Below are positions 10,783 to 21,644 of a stretch of DNA of 64,000 bases, in pieces. This DNA comes from Zoroaster sp. YZ-2022 (Eukaryota; Echinodermata; Asteroidea; Forcipulatida; Zoroasteridae), in contig CM055830.1 in NCBI GenBank assembly GCA_029582265.1, forward strand, positions 33,273,172 through 33,337,171, read 5' to 3'. The notes under the pieces are model-generated. The model saw nothing but the letters and a program-made list of their open reading frames with translations. It was not told the DNA's origin and did not search any database. Each line of letters starts with the position of its first letter. Within the stretch, counting starts at the first letter, position 1. The position numbers and the translations under genes were made by a program.

Positions 10783-13700
10783 ATGATGGCAGCTCAACGA
10801 GTAGCCGTGGTAAGTACTAAACAAATATTCATACTGGATTGGTCATGCTCATGATGCTGGTTTAGAAATCTTGAATTTAAATTTAAAAAATTTTGTCAGA
10901 AGGCTTGTTTTATTGCTTTCAGGTCAACTCGTACCTTCGTCAACTCGTACCTTCGCCAACTCGTACCTTTACCAACTCGTACCTGCACTAGTCAACTCGT
11001 ACCTTCACTCGCACCATGATTTATAGTCAACTCGTATAGTCGACGCTACAGTTAAATCATCTCGTACTATGGTGTCATCAAAATTTGGACGGCCGATAGG
11101 CTTCCCTTTTACGAATGTTTTAATAATTGCGCAGTATCGCATTTTCAAAATTAAGGGTTTCTTTTCAATTGCGCTGTATTGGTATTAATTTTTAAATGTG
11201 TTGCACAATAAAAAATTAAAAGAATGTTTTTATGTTTTTTATTTTGTACAAATCTTCCTTTGAATTTTTTGTTGCAAATATTTTTTTATTCCAATATTTT
11301 TCATGTTTTAAGGGTTTCTTTTCAATTGCGTAATTTTTCAATCGATAATTTTTTATATGTGTTGCACAATAAAATAATCTTTCTTGTAGATGTGGTGCCC
11401 CTGAAAAGGGCCGTTGGGTTTAAATGGATGAGGTGACTTCGGTGAAGCAGCTAAACTGGACCGTTGAGGTCACTGCTGTATTGGTATTAATTTTTAAATG
11501 TGTTGCACAATAAAATAATGTTTTTGTTTTTTATTTTGTACAAATCTTCCTTTGAATTTTTTGTTGCAAATATTTATCACAAAAATAAAACACTAATAAA
11601 ACACTAATGACTAATGTTGGTGGTTTTGCTTTGTTTGACTTTATTTGTTTCAAAAACTTTTTTATGGACTTTATGGACTTAATAACATTTTGATAATGAC
11701 CATCCGTAACTTAAGTACGCCCTCTGTTGTCAAGTGGAAGTCATGTGACCTCATCTTGGAAGTAGCTACCGGCCCCTTTCACGAACGTAAAACTTGTTGA
11801 GGTACGAGTTGGCGAAGGTACGAGTTGGCGAAGGTACGAGTTGACCTGTTTCCGTTTTTATTTAGTAAGTGTTCTGGACAAATGCTATAAGGGGCGATAT
11901 CGTCACGATTAGAGCAGATTTTCGGCAGTCAATGAATTAATCTAAAAATAGCATTCCAATTCCATGCCCTGTTGATCGTGACGATACTGTCCCTTTAGGC
12001 ATTATTTATTTTCAAGGGAGAATCAAGGTTTATCAACTGTTTATCAAATATTGTACTTGTAGAGTCGCTAGTAACTCATGATAATGTTGAGTTATAACTA
12101 AGGGAGGAGTGCCAAAGTCATGGTACAGCCAAGCCTTTGAGAAGCCCTGCCAGGGCTGGGCTACCTGGCCTCCTAATCTGTCTTTTGTGAGTCCTAATCC
12201 TGTAACAATACAGTACCTGTCAATCAACACAAGTGGACTTCTGGAGGGCCTTGCCCAGCTCATTATACTGGTTGCAGTTGGGAACAAAAGATAGCTGAGA
12301 TGTCAGTCAAGCCTGTGTTAACAATAGGAGCTATTTGAGATCTATTCATTAGTAAAGGGTTTTTTGTGCTCAGATAATAGGCCTCTAGGCCTGGGCAAAG
12401 CCTGGGCCTGACCAGACTTCTTTAACCCTATTGACCCCATATCCTGCAAAATCTTCCACCAGGGGCACTTTTTGGGAAAAAATTCAGCACTGTTGGAAAC
12501 TGGTACTTTCACTTCTTCAAATAGGACAAAATTACTACCTGGCAAGAAGTACAGGCCATAAGTGCTGAATATGAAAGATCAATGAAAATGTACGGTACAT
12601 TTGAAAGATAACATGGGCATGTTTCCAAAAGTGCACTGATGGATTTTGGAGGATTCAGGAAGGTTCCTAGCCAGAATACCTAGGGGGTTAGGGTTAAGGC
12701 TTGGCTGCACCACAACTTTGGCCCTCCTCCCTAACAGAGTAAACACTCGTAGGTAACAGGTAGCAACAAAGGCATTGGTTATGCTACTGTGCAAGCTCTA
12801 TGCAAACAGCTGGAAAATGGAGTCGTCTACCTCACTTCAAGAAATGAGGAGAGAGGGACAGAGGCCGTGGCTAAACTCAACCAAGAGGGATTCAAACCTA
12901 AGTTCCATCAGTTGGACATCGACGACCGGGCCAGTGTTGACAGACTGAGGGATCATCTGAAGGAGACATACGGAGGCTTGGATATACTGATCAACAATGC
13001 AGGCATTGCATTCAAGGTAATTTGCCGCAGGTCCTTTCCCCATATGTAATTCTGGGAAAGAATGTTATATTCGACCGCCACTTTTTAAGTTTTTTTTTTG
13101 CAACCACTAACTAGTTTTTTTGGGGTACAGAAAGTGAAAGCTATCTTTAAAATACACTTTTATGATGGTTTTCAGACTTTATTTCCCTTCTAAAAAAATC
13201 CTCCCCTTCAGAAAATAGAAGGATCCTATTATAGTTGCCACTGCGCATGTACAATGACCATGTTGGTCACTAACAGGGGAGTTGACAAGATCAAACTGAC
13301 ATGACTGAGGAATTCATCGTATACAAAAAAAATGCCAGACTTTTCATGAAATAAATATCCTGGAATACCGTAATTTGAAGTATATGTCCATCATCATCCA
13401 TATGTTCTCCACCTTACTAGGTAGGTAATATTGCAATTATTGGTTATATTGAATGAGAAAAAGTGGCAGTTGGATACGACATTCTACCCTAATTCCGAGT
13501 GTGCAAACGATATTGAAAACAATGGAAATGAACCGGTAACTCTGCTGCCCTCTAGTGTCTCAAAAAGTTGCATTGTTGTCTCCCATTTGCACTGCTGGAG
13601 GTCTGACCTAGCGATAATTATGTCCAAATTATGGAAGCCGAATGGTCGGGACATGAGTGAATTCAGGATCTAAAAATATGGGTGGCACACTGCCAAAAAT

Positions 13701-16700
13701 AGGAGCACACAAAAAGTATGGAAAATTTACACATACAATTGATAAAAAATCCCCCCCCCCCCTTGTGAACTTAACCCTAACTCCCTAGGCCCATTTGCTT
13801 ACACGTAACCTGAATCCTTCCTAACTCCCTAGGCACATTTGCTTACACATAACCTGAATCCTTCCTCACTCCCTTTGCCCATTTGCTTGCACATAACCTG
13901 AATCCTTCCTAACTCCCTAGGCCCATTTGCTTACACATAACCTGAATCCTCCAACATCCTTCAGTAGTAAAGCAAGCACATGACATGTATGCACACATGT
14001 GTTTCTAATCTGTGATACATGGGACCCTCCCTGCATGCATGGAGCAACAAACAGTGTCCACTGACCCAAGCACTGACCTTGCAATCACTACAACAAACAT
14101 GGATGTACATGTACTATGGAAAGGCAAGTATGCCTAATAACCTCAATCCTCCAAAATCCTTCACTTTAGCAAAGAGCATGTAACCTCAATCCTTCAAAAT
14201 CCTTCACTTTAGCAAAGAGGATTTTGGAGGATTTGGGAAGGTTAGGGTTGATCATTATCTGGTTGCTCACCAATAACCTTAACCCTAACTACCCCCAAAT
14301 CCTGCATAATCCTCCAAGGGGCACTTTTGGGGGAAAATTTAGCAATGTTGGAAACTGGTACTTTCACCTCATCAGATGGGGCAAAATATCTACCTGGCAA
14401 GAAGTACAGGCCATAAGTGCTGAATATGAAAGATCAACGAAAATGCATTTTGAAGATGAGGGTATGTTTCCAAAAGTGCACTGATGGATTTAGGAGGATT
14501 CAGGAAGAATACCCAAGGGGTTAGGGTTAATTCAATTATTTTCCCTCAATAATTGAAACTCTTTAGAAACCAAATTTTTAAATGTTTTCTCATGGCATAT
14601 TTTCTTTCAAATGTTATCAAATTTTCAGGCTTCATCCACTGAGCCTTTTGGAAGTCAGGCAACCATTACCATGGCAACCAATTTCACAGCAACCATGGAC
14701 GCATGCCGAACTCTGATTCCAATCATTAAGCCCCATGGCAGGTAATTGATCGACAGTTTTGTTAGGAAAATGTCATACATCCATACTTGATAATAGCCCC
14801 ACTCTAGGGCAATACACTGGACTCCCTCTGTATCCTTGGCCCTATCCCCACACGCACAAAAAAGGGGCGATGTTTTTACTTTGATCTGGCATTTATTATC
14901 TTGAATGTTGTGATTATATAAGCTTGCCCAAGCAGACACTTTTGGCGTGAAGTTGGCTATTGTGAGATAATTTTGGTAAAATGTTAATTTTATTATTGTA
15001 TTTTAAAAAATTTAACCCTCCTACTACTACAAGGGTCAAACTCAGTCAAAATATTGATAACAGCAAAAGAAACGTCATCCCTAAAAATATTTATTATTTT
15101 CATTTTATAATTAATATAATTTGTTTAATGAAGAATATTATGAGTATGGAGTGTAACACGAACACAATGTGGCAAATTTGGTTGACCTCAAAATTCGTCA
15201 TGCATGACGTCTGAGGACACATAAGCTAAACACGTTCTCAGACTTATCAAAATTTAGGGGGTGACGTTTTTTTTGTTGTTATGTATACTTGCTAAGGTAT
15301 ATTTAGTGCACTTAAAAGTCGAACACTGTCAAACCTTACGTGTAGTAAGTATATTTACAGGTCAAAATGAGTCAACCATTTTTGACTGGTAAAAGCATTG
15401 TCTTGTATTGTTCAGGGTGGTCAAAATGACAGTAAAAACCAGTCAAAAATCTTTTACAAATTTATTCATTTTATATTTGTGGCAGGGTTGTAAATATTGC
15501 CAGCTTCGCAGGAAACATGGCTTTTGAAAAAATGAGTGAAGAAAAACAGGCTCGATTCAAGGCAGCCAAAACTGACCAAGATGTCGAGCTTCTCATGAAA
15601 GAATTTGTGGAGTAAGTATAATATTAATTTTTAAAATCGCAGTTCACATAATGTCCCAATGCGCTTTACATGATTTTCCCTGGTCACTGGGTCAGTATCG
15701 TTCCTATAAATCCCTAACCCCGTAGGGATTTTGGCTAGAAGCCATTTCAAATCCTCCAAAATCCATCAACATGCAGTAAAAATGTACCCCAGTTGTTGGA
15801 CTTTGATGGAATTGGTACAGCAGCAAATGCAAAGCATCCATGGCTTGGCTATACACAGTCCTGAATCCAACAAAAGCAGCTGGTGGAGTTTGATGGATTT
15901 GGTACACATGGCTACATGCTCTATTTGCTGGGCTATACTGTGGAGTCCTGAATCCATCAAAATCATTCTGTTATTATCCCTAACCTTCCCAATTCCTCCA
16001 AAATCCTCTTTGCTAAAGTGAAGGATTTTGAAGGATTTTGAAGGATTTTGAAGGATTGAGGTTACATGCTACATGCTCTTTGCTAAAGTGAAGGATTTTG
16101 GAGGATTGAGGTTATTAGGCATACTTGCCTTTCCATGGTACATGTACATCCGTGTTTGTTGTAGTGATTGCAAGGTCAGTGCTTGGGTCAGTGGACACTG
16201 TTTATTGCTCCATGCATGTAGGGAGGGTCCCTGGCCATGTACATGTGTCGCAGATTAGAAACACATGTGTGCATACATGTCATGTGCTTGCTTTACTACT
16301 GAAGGATGTTGGAGGATTCAGGTTATGTGTAAGCAGATGGGCCTAGGGAGTTAGGAAGGATTCAGGTCATGTGTAAGCAAATGGGCCTAGGGAGTTAGGA
16401 AGGATTCAGGTTATGTGTAAGCAAATGGGCCTAGGGAGTTAGGAAGGATTCAGGTCATGTGTATAAGCAAATGGGCCTAGGGAGTTAGGAAAGATTCAGG
16501 TCATGTGTATAAGCAAATGGGCCTAGGGAGTTAGGAAGGATTCAGGTCATGTGTAAGCAAATGGGCCTAGGGAGTTAGGAAGGATTCAGGTTATGTGTAA
16601 GCAAATGGGCCTAGGGAGTTAGGAAGGATTCAGGTTATGTGTAAGCAAATGGGCCTAGGGAGTTAGGAAGGATTCAGGTTATGTGTAAGCAAATGGGCCT

Positions 16701-19223
16701 AAGGGAATAAAATGCACTGGTCAGTGTCAGTGCGTAAGGCATGTGTAAACTGATGCGTTTACCATGTGTATTTGCAGCATATGTACATCTTGTGTTTATG
16801 TGATATCTCGCAATTACGCATCCAGGCGGTGCTCCACATTTACACACATGAGTTGTAGTACTCATTCTCGTACTCGTACTTGGAATATATTTGGCCTATA
16901 GGGCAAAGTCTTGGGGTCGGAATGCAGATTCCAACTTAGATTCTGTCCAGAAAATCAAATGCGCCGATCAATGCGTTAAGCATGTGCTGACACGTGTGTT
17001 AAAACATTTGTTTACAACATACATACATCATTTGTTTGGAGGACCACCAGTTTGCTGAAATCTGTCGGGACCTCTCCTCTCTCCCCCACCCCCCCACCCC
17101 GCCCCCCACCCCCAGGTGTTAGCCAGGATTTAGAAAGAGGGTGTCCAAATTTGCTGGAAATTTCAAAACAGGGTGTCAAAATTGTTCACTTACAATACTT
17201 GTACATATAAATGACAGATGAAATAGGGTGTCCAAAACTGAAACAGGGTGTCTAAAAGACACCCAGACACCCATCTGGCTATTCCCCTCCCCTTTGAATT
17301 AGGGCTGTGCATTTTCGGATATTTTTGGAACCGGATACCCGAAATCAGGAAACTTCGGATACCCGTTTTCATTTTTTGTTGGAAACATGCCTCCGGTGGT
17401 GTACAAATACATGTACTGTAAATGGTAACAAATTGACTTTTACAATACAGAGGATACCATACTTAAATCGATCTTTTCTTTATTGGAGTGGAATCTCTTG
17501 AATTTAAAGATAATTGTCTGTAAAAGTGTAAACATTACATTGTTCAAGAGTCACGGATTTCTGTTTCCCTCACATTGCAGAGCAGCCAATGAAGGTAACC
17601 ATGACAGCAAGGGCTGGCCCAGCTGGGCGTACGGCATAACAAAACTGGGAGTCATAAGTGGGACAAAGATATTGGCACAAAAGTTACAGGGAGAGAGACC
17701 TGAAGACGACATTCTCATCATGGCGGTAAGTTAGATGACCCTTAGGACGGGGTTCAGTGTGGGGTCATTGGAATACGGCATGGTCTTGGCAGCAGAAATT
17801 GTTTCGGATTCTGTTGGGAGAACAAAAACGGGCTGATCAGGGCTCAATTTCATAGCGTTGCTTACCGGTAAGCAAGTTTTCGTGCTAACTATAGCAGAAA
17901 AATTTGCTTAAGCATAAACGCATTTCACAGGTTAGCAAGAATATTCAGAGCGGCGCGTGCGCAATCACCATGGATTTGTATTGTTGTGTCACTCATTTGC
18001 TAGTAATAACGGCCGGCAAGTAAGCGTGCCTTTCTCTATGCTATGAAATGAAAAACGTACAGTGAGCAATAAATCGGCTGCTTAGCGGCTCTCTGTAATT
18101 GGACCCAGAAGTCTATTACCTACATGAAGCGTGCCACTCGTGTACTAACCTAGTCCACGGCACGGCACCAGGAGTCTGTTACCTACATGAAGCGTGCCAC
18201 TCGTGTACTAACCTAGTCCACGACACGGCACCAGAAGTCTGTTACCTACATGAAGCGTGCCACTCGTGTACTAACCTAGTCCACGGCACGGCACCAGAAG
18301 TCTTACCTACATGAAGCGTGCTACTCGTGTACTAACCTAGTCCATGGCACGGTATACCAGAAGTCTGTTACCTACATGAAGCGTGCCACTCGTGTACTAA
18401 CCTAGTCCACGGCACGGCACCAGAAGTCTATTACCTACATGAAGTGTGCCACTCGTGTACTAACCTAGTCCACGGCACAGCACCAGAAGTCTATTACCTA
18501 CGTGAAGCGTGCCGCTCGTGTACTAACCTAGTCCACGGCACGGCACCAGAAGTCTGTTACCTACATGAAGTGTGCCACTCGTGTACTAACCTAGTCCATG
18601 GCATAGTACTCCAAGAACGATGGATTTGGCCCATTCGTGACAATTTGTTCAACAAACTGACGCGCAAGGTCTCAAAAAGAAGTGCAGTCTTAATGGGGAG
18701 ACTTAATACCAATCATGTGAGAGAACTGTATCTTGCGTCCGCACCTTAGCGTTAAGCACGTTCGCCTGCATCTTGTTTAAGGTTGAGTCTAGCAGATGTA
18801 ATTAGTTACCAGCCAAACTTTCATACCAAATGTATGCAGGTTAACTGGTAGTCTGTTTTTCATGCTTAGCAAAATATACTGCTTAGTAACTCTATGAAAA
18901 TGGCCCAAGTCTGTGGAAGTTTCAGATTAAACTTGACACCAAGTGAGTTTCATATAAATCTGTGATCAATTTTGTTGTTGTTGAGAATTCCAAATGTGTA
19001 TTGGGATTTTTAAGAATAAAAAAACATGTAATAATTTTGTTTTTGTATGTTTTGATTGTAGTGTTGCCCTGGTTACGTGGTCACAGATATGACTAGTCAT
19101 AAAGGTACAAAAACAATCGATGAAGGGGCTGATACGCCAGTCTACTTGGCCATGCTCCCAGTTGGTTCCGCAGGATTCAATGGCAACATGTATTCAGACA
19201 GAGCCCAGAAGGACCTCTGGTAG
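10783..19223 (+). CDS. CBR1: Carbonyl reductase (NADPH), short-chain dehydrogenase, CBR1-like
   Basis: Six coding exons: 10783-10809, 12753-13016, 14629-14741, 15486-15611, 17581-17725 and 19062-19223 (TAG). All borders are GT/AG, frames join, 278 aa; vertebrate CBR1 is close to this length. Members of the family reduce quinones, ketones and aldehydes with NADPH in the cytosol, as monomers. Visible motifs are the cofactor loop TGSNKGIG (11-18), NNAG (90-93), catalytic Ser141 in VVNIAS, and Tyr194-x3-Lys198 in YGITK. PGYVVTDM comes near the end and the C-terminus is AQKDLW. The long insert before the active-site tyrosine (MSEEKQARFKAAKTDQDVEL) is typical of CBR1 among SDRs. The start could be either of two adjacent ATGs (10783 or 10786). 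Introns are packed with mobile elements, and those ahead of exons 4 and 5 reach almost to the acceptors. A possible AATAAA is at 19802-19807, which would place a family C MITE in the 3' UTR. Confidence 0.95.
10920..11848. mobile_element. DNA element with TIRs built of CAACTCGTACC tandem repeats
   Basis: Left end has AGGTCAACTCGTACC, followed by four further CAACTCGTACC words. The right end has three inverted copies (GGTACGAGTTGGCGAA) and finishes GGTACGAGTTGACCT. The interior holds a duplicated segment (TTTTTAAATGTGTTGCACAA near 11190 and 11490; GTACAAATCTTCCTTTGAAT near 11247 and 11540). No transposase. It lies in CBR1 intron 1. No clear target duplication, so the superfamily is unknown. Confidence 0.75.
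11884..11998. mobile_element. Kolobok T2-like MITE, internally deleted
   Basis: Carries GGGCGATATCGTCACGATTA on the left and CCATGCCCTGTTGATCGTGA ... ACTGTCCCTTTA on the right, with the central CTGAAAATAATACC block missing. CBR1 intron 1. Confidence 0.75.
12422..12697 (+). mobile_element. TTAACCC-type MITE, family C, copy 2
   Basis: TTAACCCTATTGACCCCATA at the left and CCTAGGGGGTTAGGGTTAA at the right. It has the family interior (TTGGAAACTGGTACTTTCAC) and lies in CBR1 intron 1, ending 56 bp before exon 2. Confidence 0.85.
13060..13484. mobile_element. TIR element (GAATGTCGTATCC ends), inverted copy in CBR1 intron 2
   Basis: Starts GAATGTTATATTCGACCGCC and ends GTTGGATACGACATTC. The interior is the reverse complement of the element at 2229-2690 (TGGCAACTATAATAATAGG in one, the complement in the other). 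Starts 43 bp after the exon 2 donor. Confidence 0.8.
13771..14249 (+). mobile_element. Family B TTAACCCTAAC element with four minisatellite units
   Basis: TTAACCCTAACTCCCTAGG left end, four 43-bp units, then AATCCTTCAGTAGTAAAGC, TGTTTCTAATCTGTGATACA, AAACAGTGTCCACTGACCC, ATGGATGTACATGTAC, and a right end with GATTTGGGAAGGTTAGGGTT. This is the family B consensus layout. It lies in CBR1 intron 2 and a short poly-C run precedes it. Confidence 0.85.
14279..14530 (+). mobile_element. TTAACCC-type MITE, family C, copy 3
   Basis: TTAACCCTAACTACCCCCAA to AGGGGTTAGGGTTAA with the family interior. It lies 30 bp after the family B element, in CBR1 intron 2. Confidence 0.85.
15012..15455 (+). mobile_element. 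TTAACCCTCCTA-clan MITE, type F1, copy 1 (right end lost)
   Basis: Left end TTAACCCTCCTACTACTACA, then CAAGGGTCAAACTCAGTC. A unique insert of about 210 bp follows, then the F1 interior (ACTGTCAAACCTTACGTGTA, TTTTTGACTGGTAAAAGC). The family right end is missing: similarity stops near 15455, about 30 bp before the exon 4 acceptor of CBR1. Confidence 0.75.
15700..15976. mobile_element. Family D repeat (CCCTAACCCCGTAGGG type)
   Basis: Bordered by CCCTAACCCCGTAGGG and TATCCCTAACC. The interior repeats GTTGGACTTTGATGGA-like words and CCTGAATCCAACAAAA in inverted pairs. Similar words occur at 41870-42045 and 44560-45712. CBR1 intron 4. Confidence 0.6.
15977..16705 (-). mobile_element. Family B element, reverse orientation, nine minisatellite units
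   Basis: Reverse of the family B consensus: CCCTAACCTTCCCAATTCC at the left, two extra copies of TTGCTAAAGTGAAGGATTTT, then the palindrome-rich middle, then nine units of GGGCCTAGGGAGTTAGGAAG up to about 16705. The terminal TTAA side is missing. CBR1 intron 4. Confidence 0.85.
17113..17290. repeat. GTGTCCAAA repeat family, copy 1
   Basis: GTTAGCCAGGATTTAGAAAG, AGGGTGTCCAAATTTGCTGG, and ACACCCAGACACCCATCTGG at the right. The same order appears at 20288-20965, where two SINEs interrupt it. Related words make up the tandem array at 49455-49800. Confidence 0.7.
17298..17565. mobile_element. hAT-like AGGGCTGTGCA element fragment abutting CBR1 exon 5
   Basis: Starts TTAGGGCTGTGCATTTTCGG and shares AACATGCCTCCGGTGGTG, ATACTTAAATCGATCTTTTC and AAAGTGTAAACATTACATTG with the fuller copy at 59109-59640. 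Its end runs to within about 20 bp of the exon 5 acceptor at 17580. Confidence 0.7.
18098..18612 (+). repeat. 63-bp minisatellite in CBR1 intron 5
   Basis: About eight copies of a unit with GTTACCTACATGAAGCGTGC and CACTCGTGTACTAACCTAG. The period is a multiple of three, so the array reads as an open frame of 21-residue repeats that are not a real protein. Confidence 0.9.
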
Positions 19224-19447
19224 AGTCAGGGCCCAGACAATGACTACATGTTTCCGACAGTCTAACCCAAACCCCCTGCAGGCATTTCGCAGACACCCTG
19301 TTGAATGCAGTACAATGCAACAACAGAAACGTGTGCAGGCTGGCTCAATGCAACAAGATCTACCAGCTAGAACAATGGTTCTTTTGTTCTCTGCTGACGG
19401 CAACGAGATGCGCCAACATTTGTTGCATCTTTGTGCATTGAGCATGA

Positions 19448-19715
19448 TTAACCCTAACCCCCAGGTATTCTGGCTAGGAACCTTCCTCAATCCTCCAAAA
19501 TCCATCAGTGCACTTTTGGAAACACGCCCTTATATTCAAAATGCACCATGTATTTTCATTGATCTTTCATATTCAGCACTTATGGCCTGTACTTCTTGCC
19601 AGGTAGTAATTTTGTCCCATTTGAAGAGGTGAAAGTACCAGTTTCCAACAGTGCTTAATTTTTCCCGAAAGTGCCCCTTGGAGGATTTTGCAGGATATAG
19701 GGTGGTTAGGGTTAA
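19448..19715 (-). mobile_element. TTAACCC-type MITE, family C, copy 4
   Basis: TTAACCCTAACCCCCAGG left and GGTGGTTAGGGTTAA right, reverse orientation, family interior. It lies 225 bp after the CBR1 stop and probably within its 3' UTR. Confidence 0.85.
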
Positions 19716-20287
19716 GGTTAAAGAGGGTCTTTAAACAAATGGAAATAGTTCACCTGTCCCCGGTTTTATATCTTAAAGTAACTAAAAACAAATTAAATTA
19801 GAATAAAATATTGTAAAAATAAGTAAATTTATCCGAACCCTGTTTATCTCAAATTCCTTGAACATTTAAAAATCACATTTATGATGTCACCCTTGTAAAG
19901 TCCGCCCCTTCAGTGGTCAAAATCACCCAAGTATTGGACAAAAAATGTTAAAATAAAACGGAGAATATATTCGCTGTTGTACAAGTAAACGTAAAAGAGG
20001 CCATTTTGTTTTAATACAGCAGTGGACCTCGGACACTTACAAAAAGAGATTCGGACAAACAGTTCACTGAGCTATTCGCACCGTGCATGAGCTGTTGAGG
20101 GCACATGTTGTTAGACCACTGTGGGCGAAAGGGCAGCGATAGTGCGTTGTGTTTTGCGTATTTTACAGTTGATGTGTACGCACAGAACATCAGCGATCAT
20201 TGGCTGGTAGAAGTACACACGTGTTTAGTACCATAACATACGCACATAAACTGTATACACACTGCTCACATAATGCCTATCATCTAG
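19716..20287. other. Region downstream of CBR1
   Basis: AT-rich; the first candidate poly(A) signal after the CBR1 stop is AATAAA at 19802-19807. No gene or clear repeat recognised otherwise. Confidence 0.4.
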
Positions 20288-20965
20288 CTAGGTGTTAGCC
20301 AGCATTTAGAAACAGGGTGTCCAAATTTGCTGGAAATTTCAAAACAGGGTGTCCAAATTGTTCACTCACAATATGTTTACATAATAATAATAATAATGTG
20401 TGGACTTATATAGCGCACGTATCCACCAACTAAGTGGTGCTCAAGGCGCATTCTTTTTTACGTGCATTACACAACACACGGGACCTACGGCTTTACGTCC
20501 CATCCGAAGGACGAAGCAATTATGGTTAAGTACCTTGCTCAAGGACACAAGTGTCACGACCGGGGCTCGAACCCACACCCTGCTGCTAGCAACACCAGAA
20601 CTTGAGTTCGGTGCGCACAATGACGGATAAAATAGGGTGTCCAAAAGGCGTGTCGTGGCCGAGCGGTCTAGCTTACCGGACTCGACTTCTGATGTTAGCA
20701 GCAGAATGTGGGTTCGAATCCCGGTCGTGACACTTTAACAACTGCCTTGTTCTGGACTAGTTACCCCTCCCGGTCCCATTCGCACCATGAAGAGGCTGGT
20801 TATTAACTTGTCTTGTTTCAGTGCGAGGGGCTGGTTTCTTCAGTGTGGAGTCGTTGTAACAGCTCAATGACTTAGTAGCCCCCACCTTGGAGTGGCCATT
20901 GGCCTTGTGTGGGGCGATTCGCATAAAATTATTTTTTTTAAACCCAGACACCCCTCTGGCTGACA
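20288..20965. mobile_element. GTGTCCAAA repeat copy 2 interrupted by two SINEs
   Basis: The host repeat (GTGTTAGCCAGCATTTAGAA ... AACCCAGACACCCCTCTGG) is split twice. At about 20384-20622 sits a minus-strand SINE with a (TAA)n start, ATATAGCGCACGTATCCACC, GACGTAAAGCCG on the complementary strand and GGGGCTCGAACCC. From about 20650 a plus-strand tRNA-like head (GTGTCGTGGCCGAGCGG, GGTTCGAATCCC) has a different body to about 20935. Confidence 0.7.
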
Positions 20966-21232
20966 CTGTCACCAAGACACTGGGTGCAAATTCACCACTG
21001 GATGGCGACAATGTGCATGGAGCAATAGATAATCAAACTAACAATTGTGAAGTTAGATCCTTTCAAAGACTGCAAGAATTTATTGCATATTACCAGCTAT
21101 TTTTTACAATGAAAATGAGTAACGAATTGTAACGAATTGTATTGTCAAACTAAATCATATGAAGTTAGAAATAATTATACTTTACATGTATATAAGACTG
21201 TTTATTGATATTTCTATGTCTATTAACCCTAA

Positions 21233-21312
21233 CTCCGTAAGCATTGTTACTGAACAATAAAAATCCTTCAAAATTCTCCAACTGCCTTTGTTGTCTAGGG
21301 AGTTAGGGTTAA
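21233..21312. mobile_element. 80-bp minimal TTAACCCTAACTCC MITE
   Basis: TTAACCCTAACTCC at the left and the exact inverted complement GGAGTTAGGGTTAA at the right, only 80 bp in all. Its right TTAA is also the left TTAA of the next element. Confidence 0.75.
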
Positions 21313-21530
21313 AGGGACAATATCATTACCATCAACAGGGCATGGAATCGGAGTGCTAGTTTTAGATTAATTCAGTGACTGAAAATAATACCCCACATGA
21401 TAAGGTTCATTACCGTTGCTGCTGCATAAATGAGCCAGTAATTTTCACTGACTGGTTCATCTTAAATTAGGACACCGATTCCATGCCCTGTTGAAAGTCC
21501 GCTCTGATTCTGATGAGACTGCCCCTTTAA
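21309..21530 (+). mobile_element. Kolobok T2-like palindromic MITE
   Basis: TTAAAGGGACAATATCATTA to ACTGCCCCTTTAA, with GACTGAAAATAATACCCCAC, a central TGCTGCTGCATAAATGAGCC, and inverted halves around GGGCATGGAATCGG and CCGATTCCATGCCC. Flanked by TTAA. Confidence 0.85.
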
Positions 21531-21644
21531 GGGGAAAGTACAACAATGGTATTTGGTACATTTTACCTTCATGTTTTCAAATAAATTATCATCAAACAGA
21601 CCAGTGGAAATCATCACAAAAGAGACACTACATTCAGATAAGCC

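Noticed and set aside
12680..12697. TTAGGGTTA words as interstitial telomere repeats
   Set aside because: GGTTAGGGTTAA occurs once per element at inverted ends of TTAA elements and never as a run of TTAGGG.
14224..14484. 86-codon frame similar to one at 6200-6433
   Set aside because: Similarity is due to shared family C MITE sequence; the other copies break the frame.
18099..18749. Frames with HEACHSCTNLVH repeats
   Set aside because: 63-bp minisatellite within a CBR1 intron; no start context, no splice signals, 21-residue period.
20649..20735. Functional tRNA gene
   Set aside because: A and B boxes are present, but the same head is attached to SINE bodies throughout the window and there is no T-run terminator just after it.
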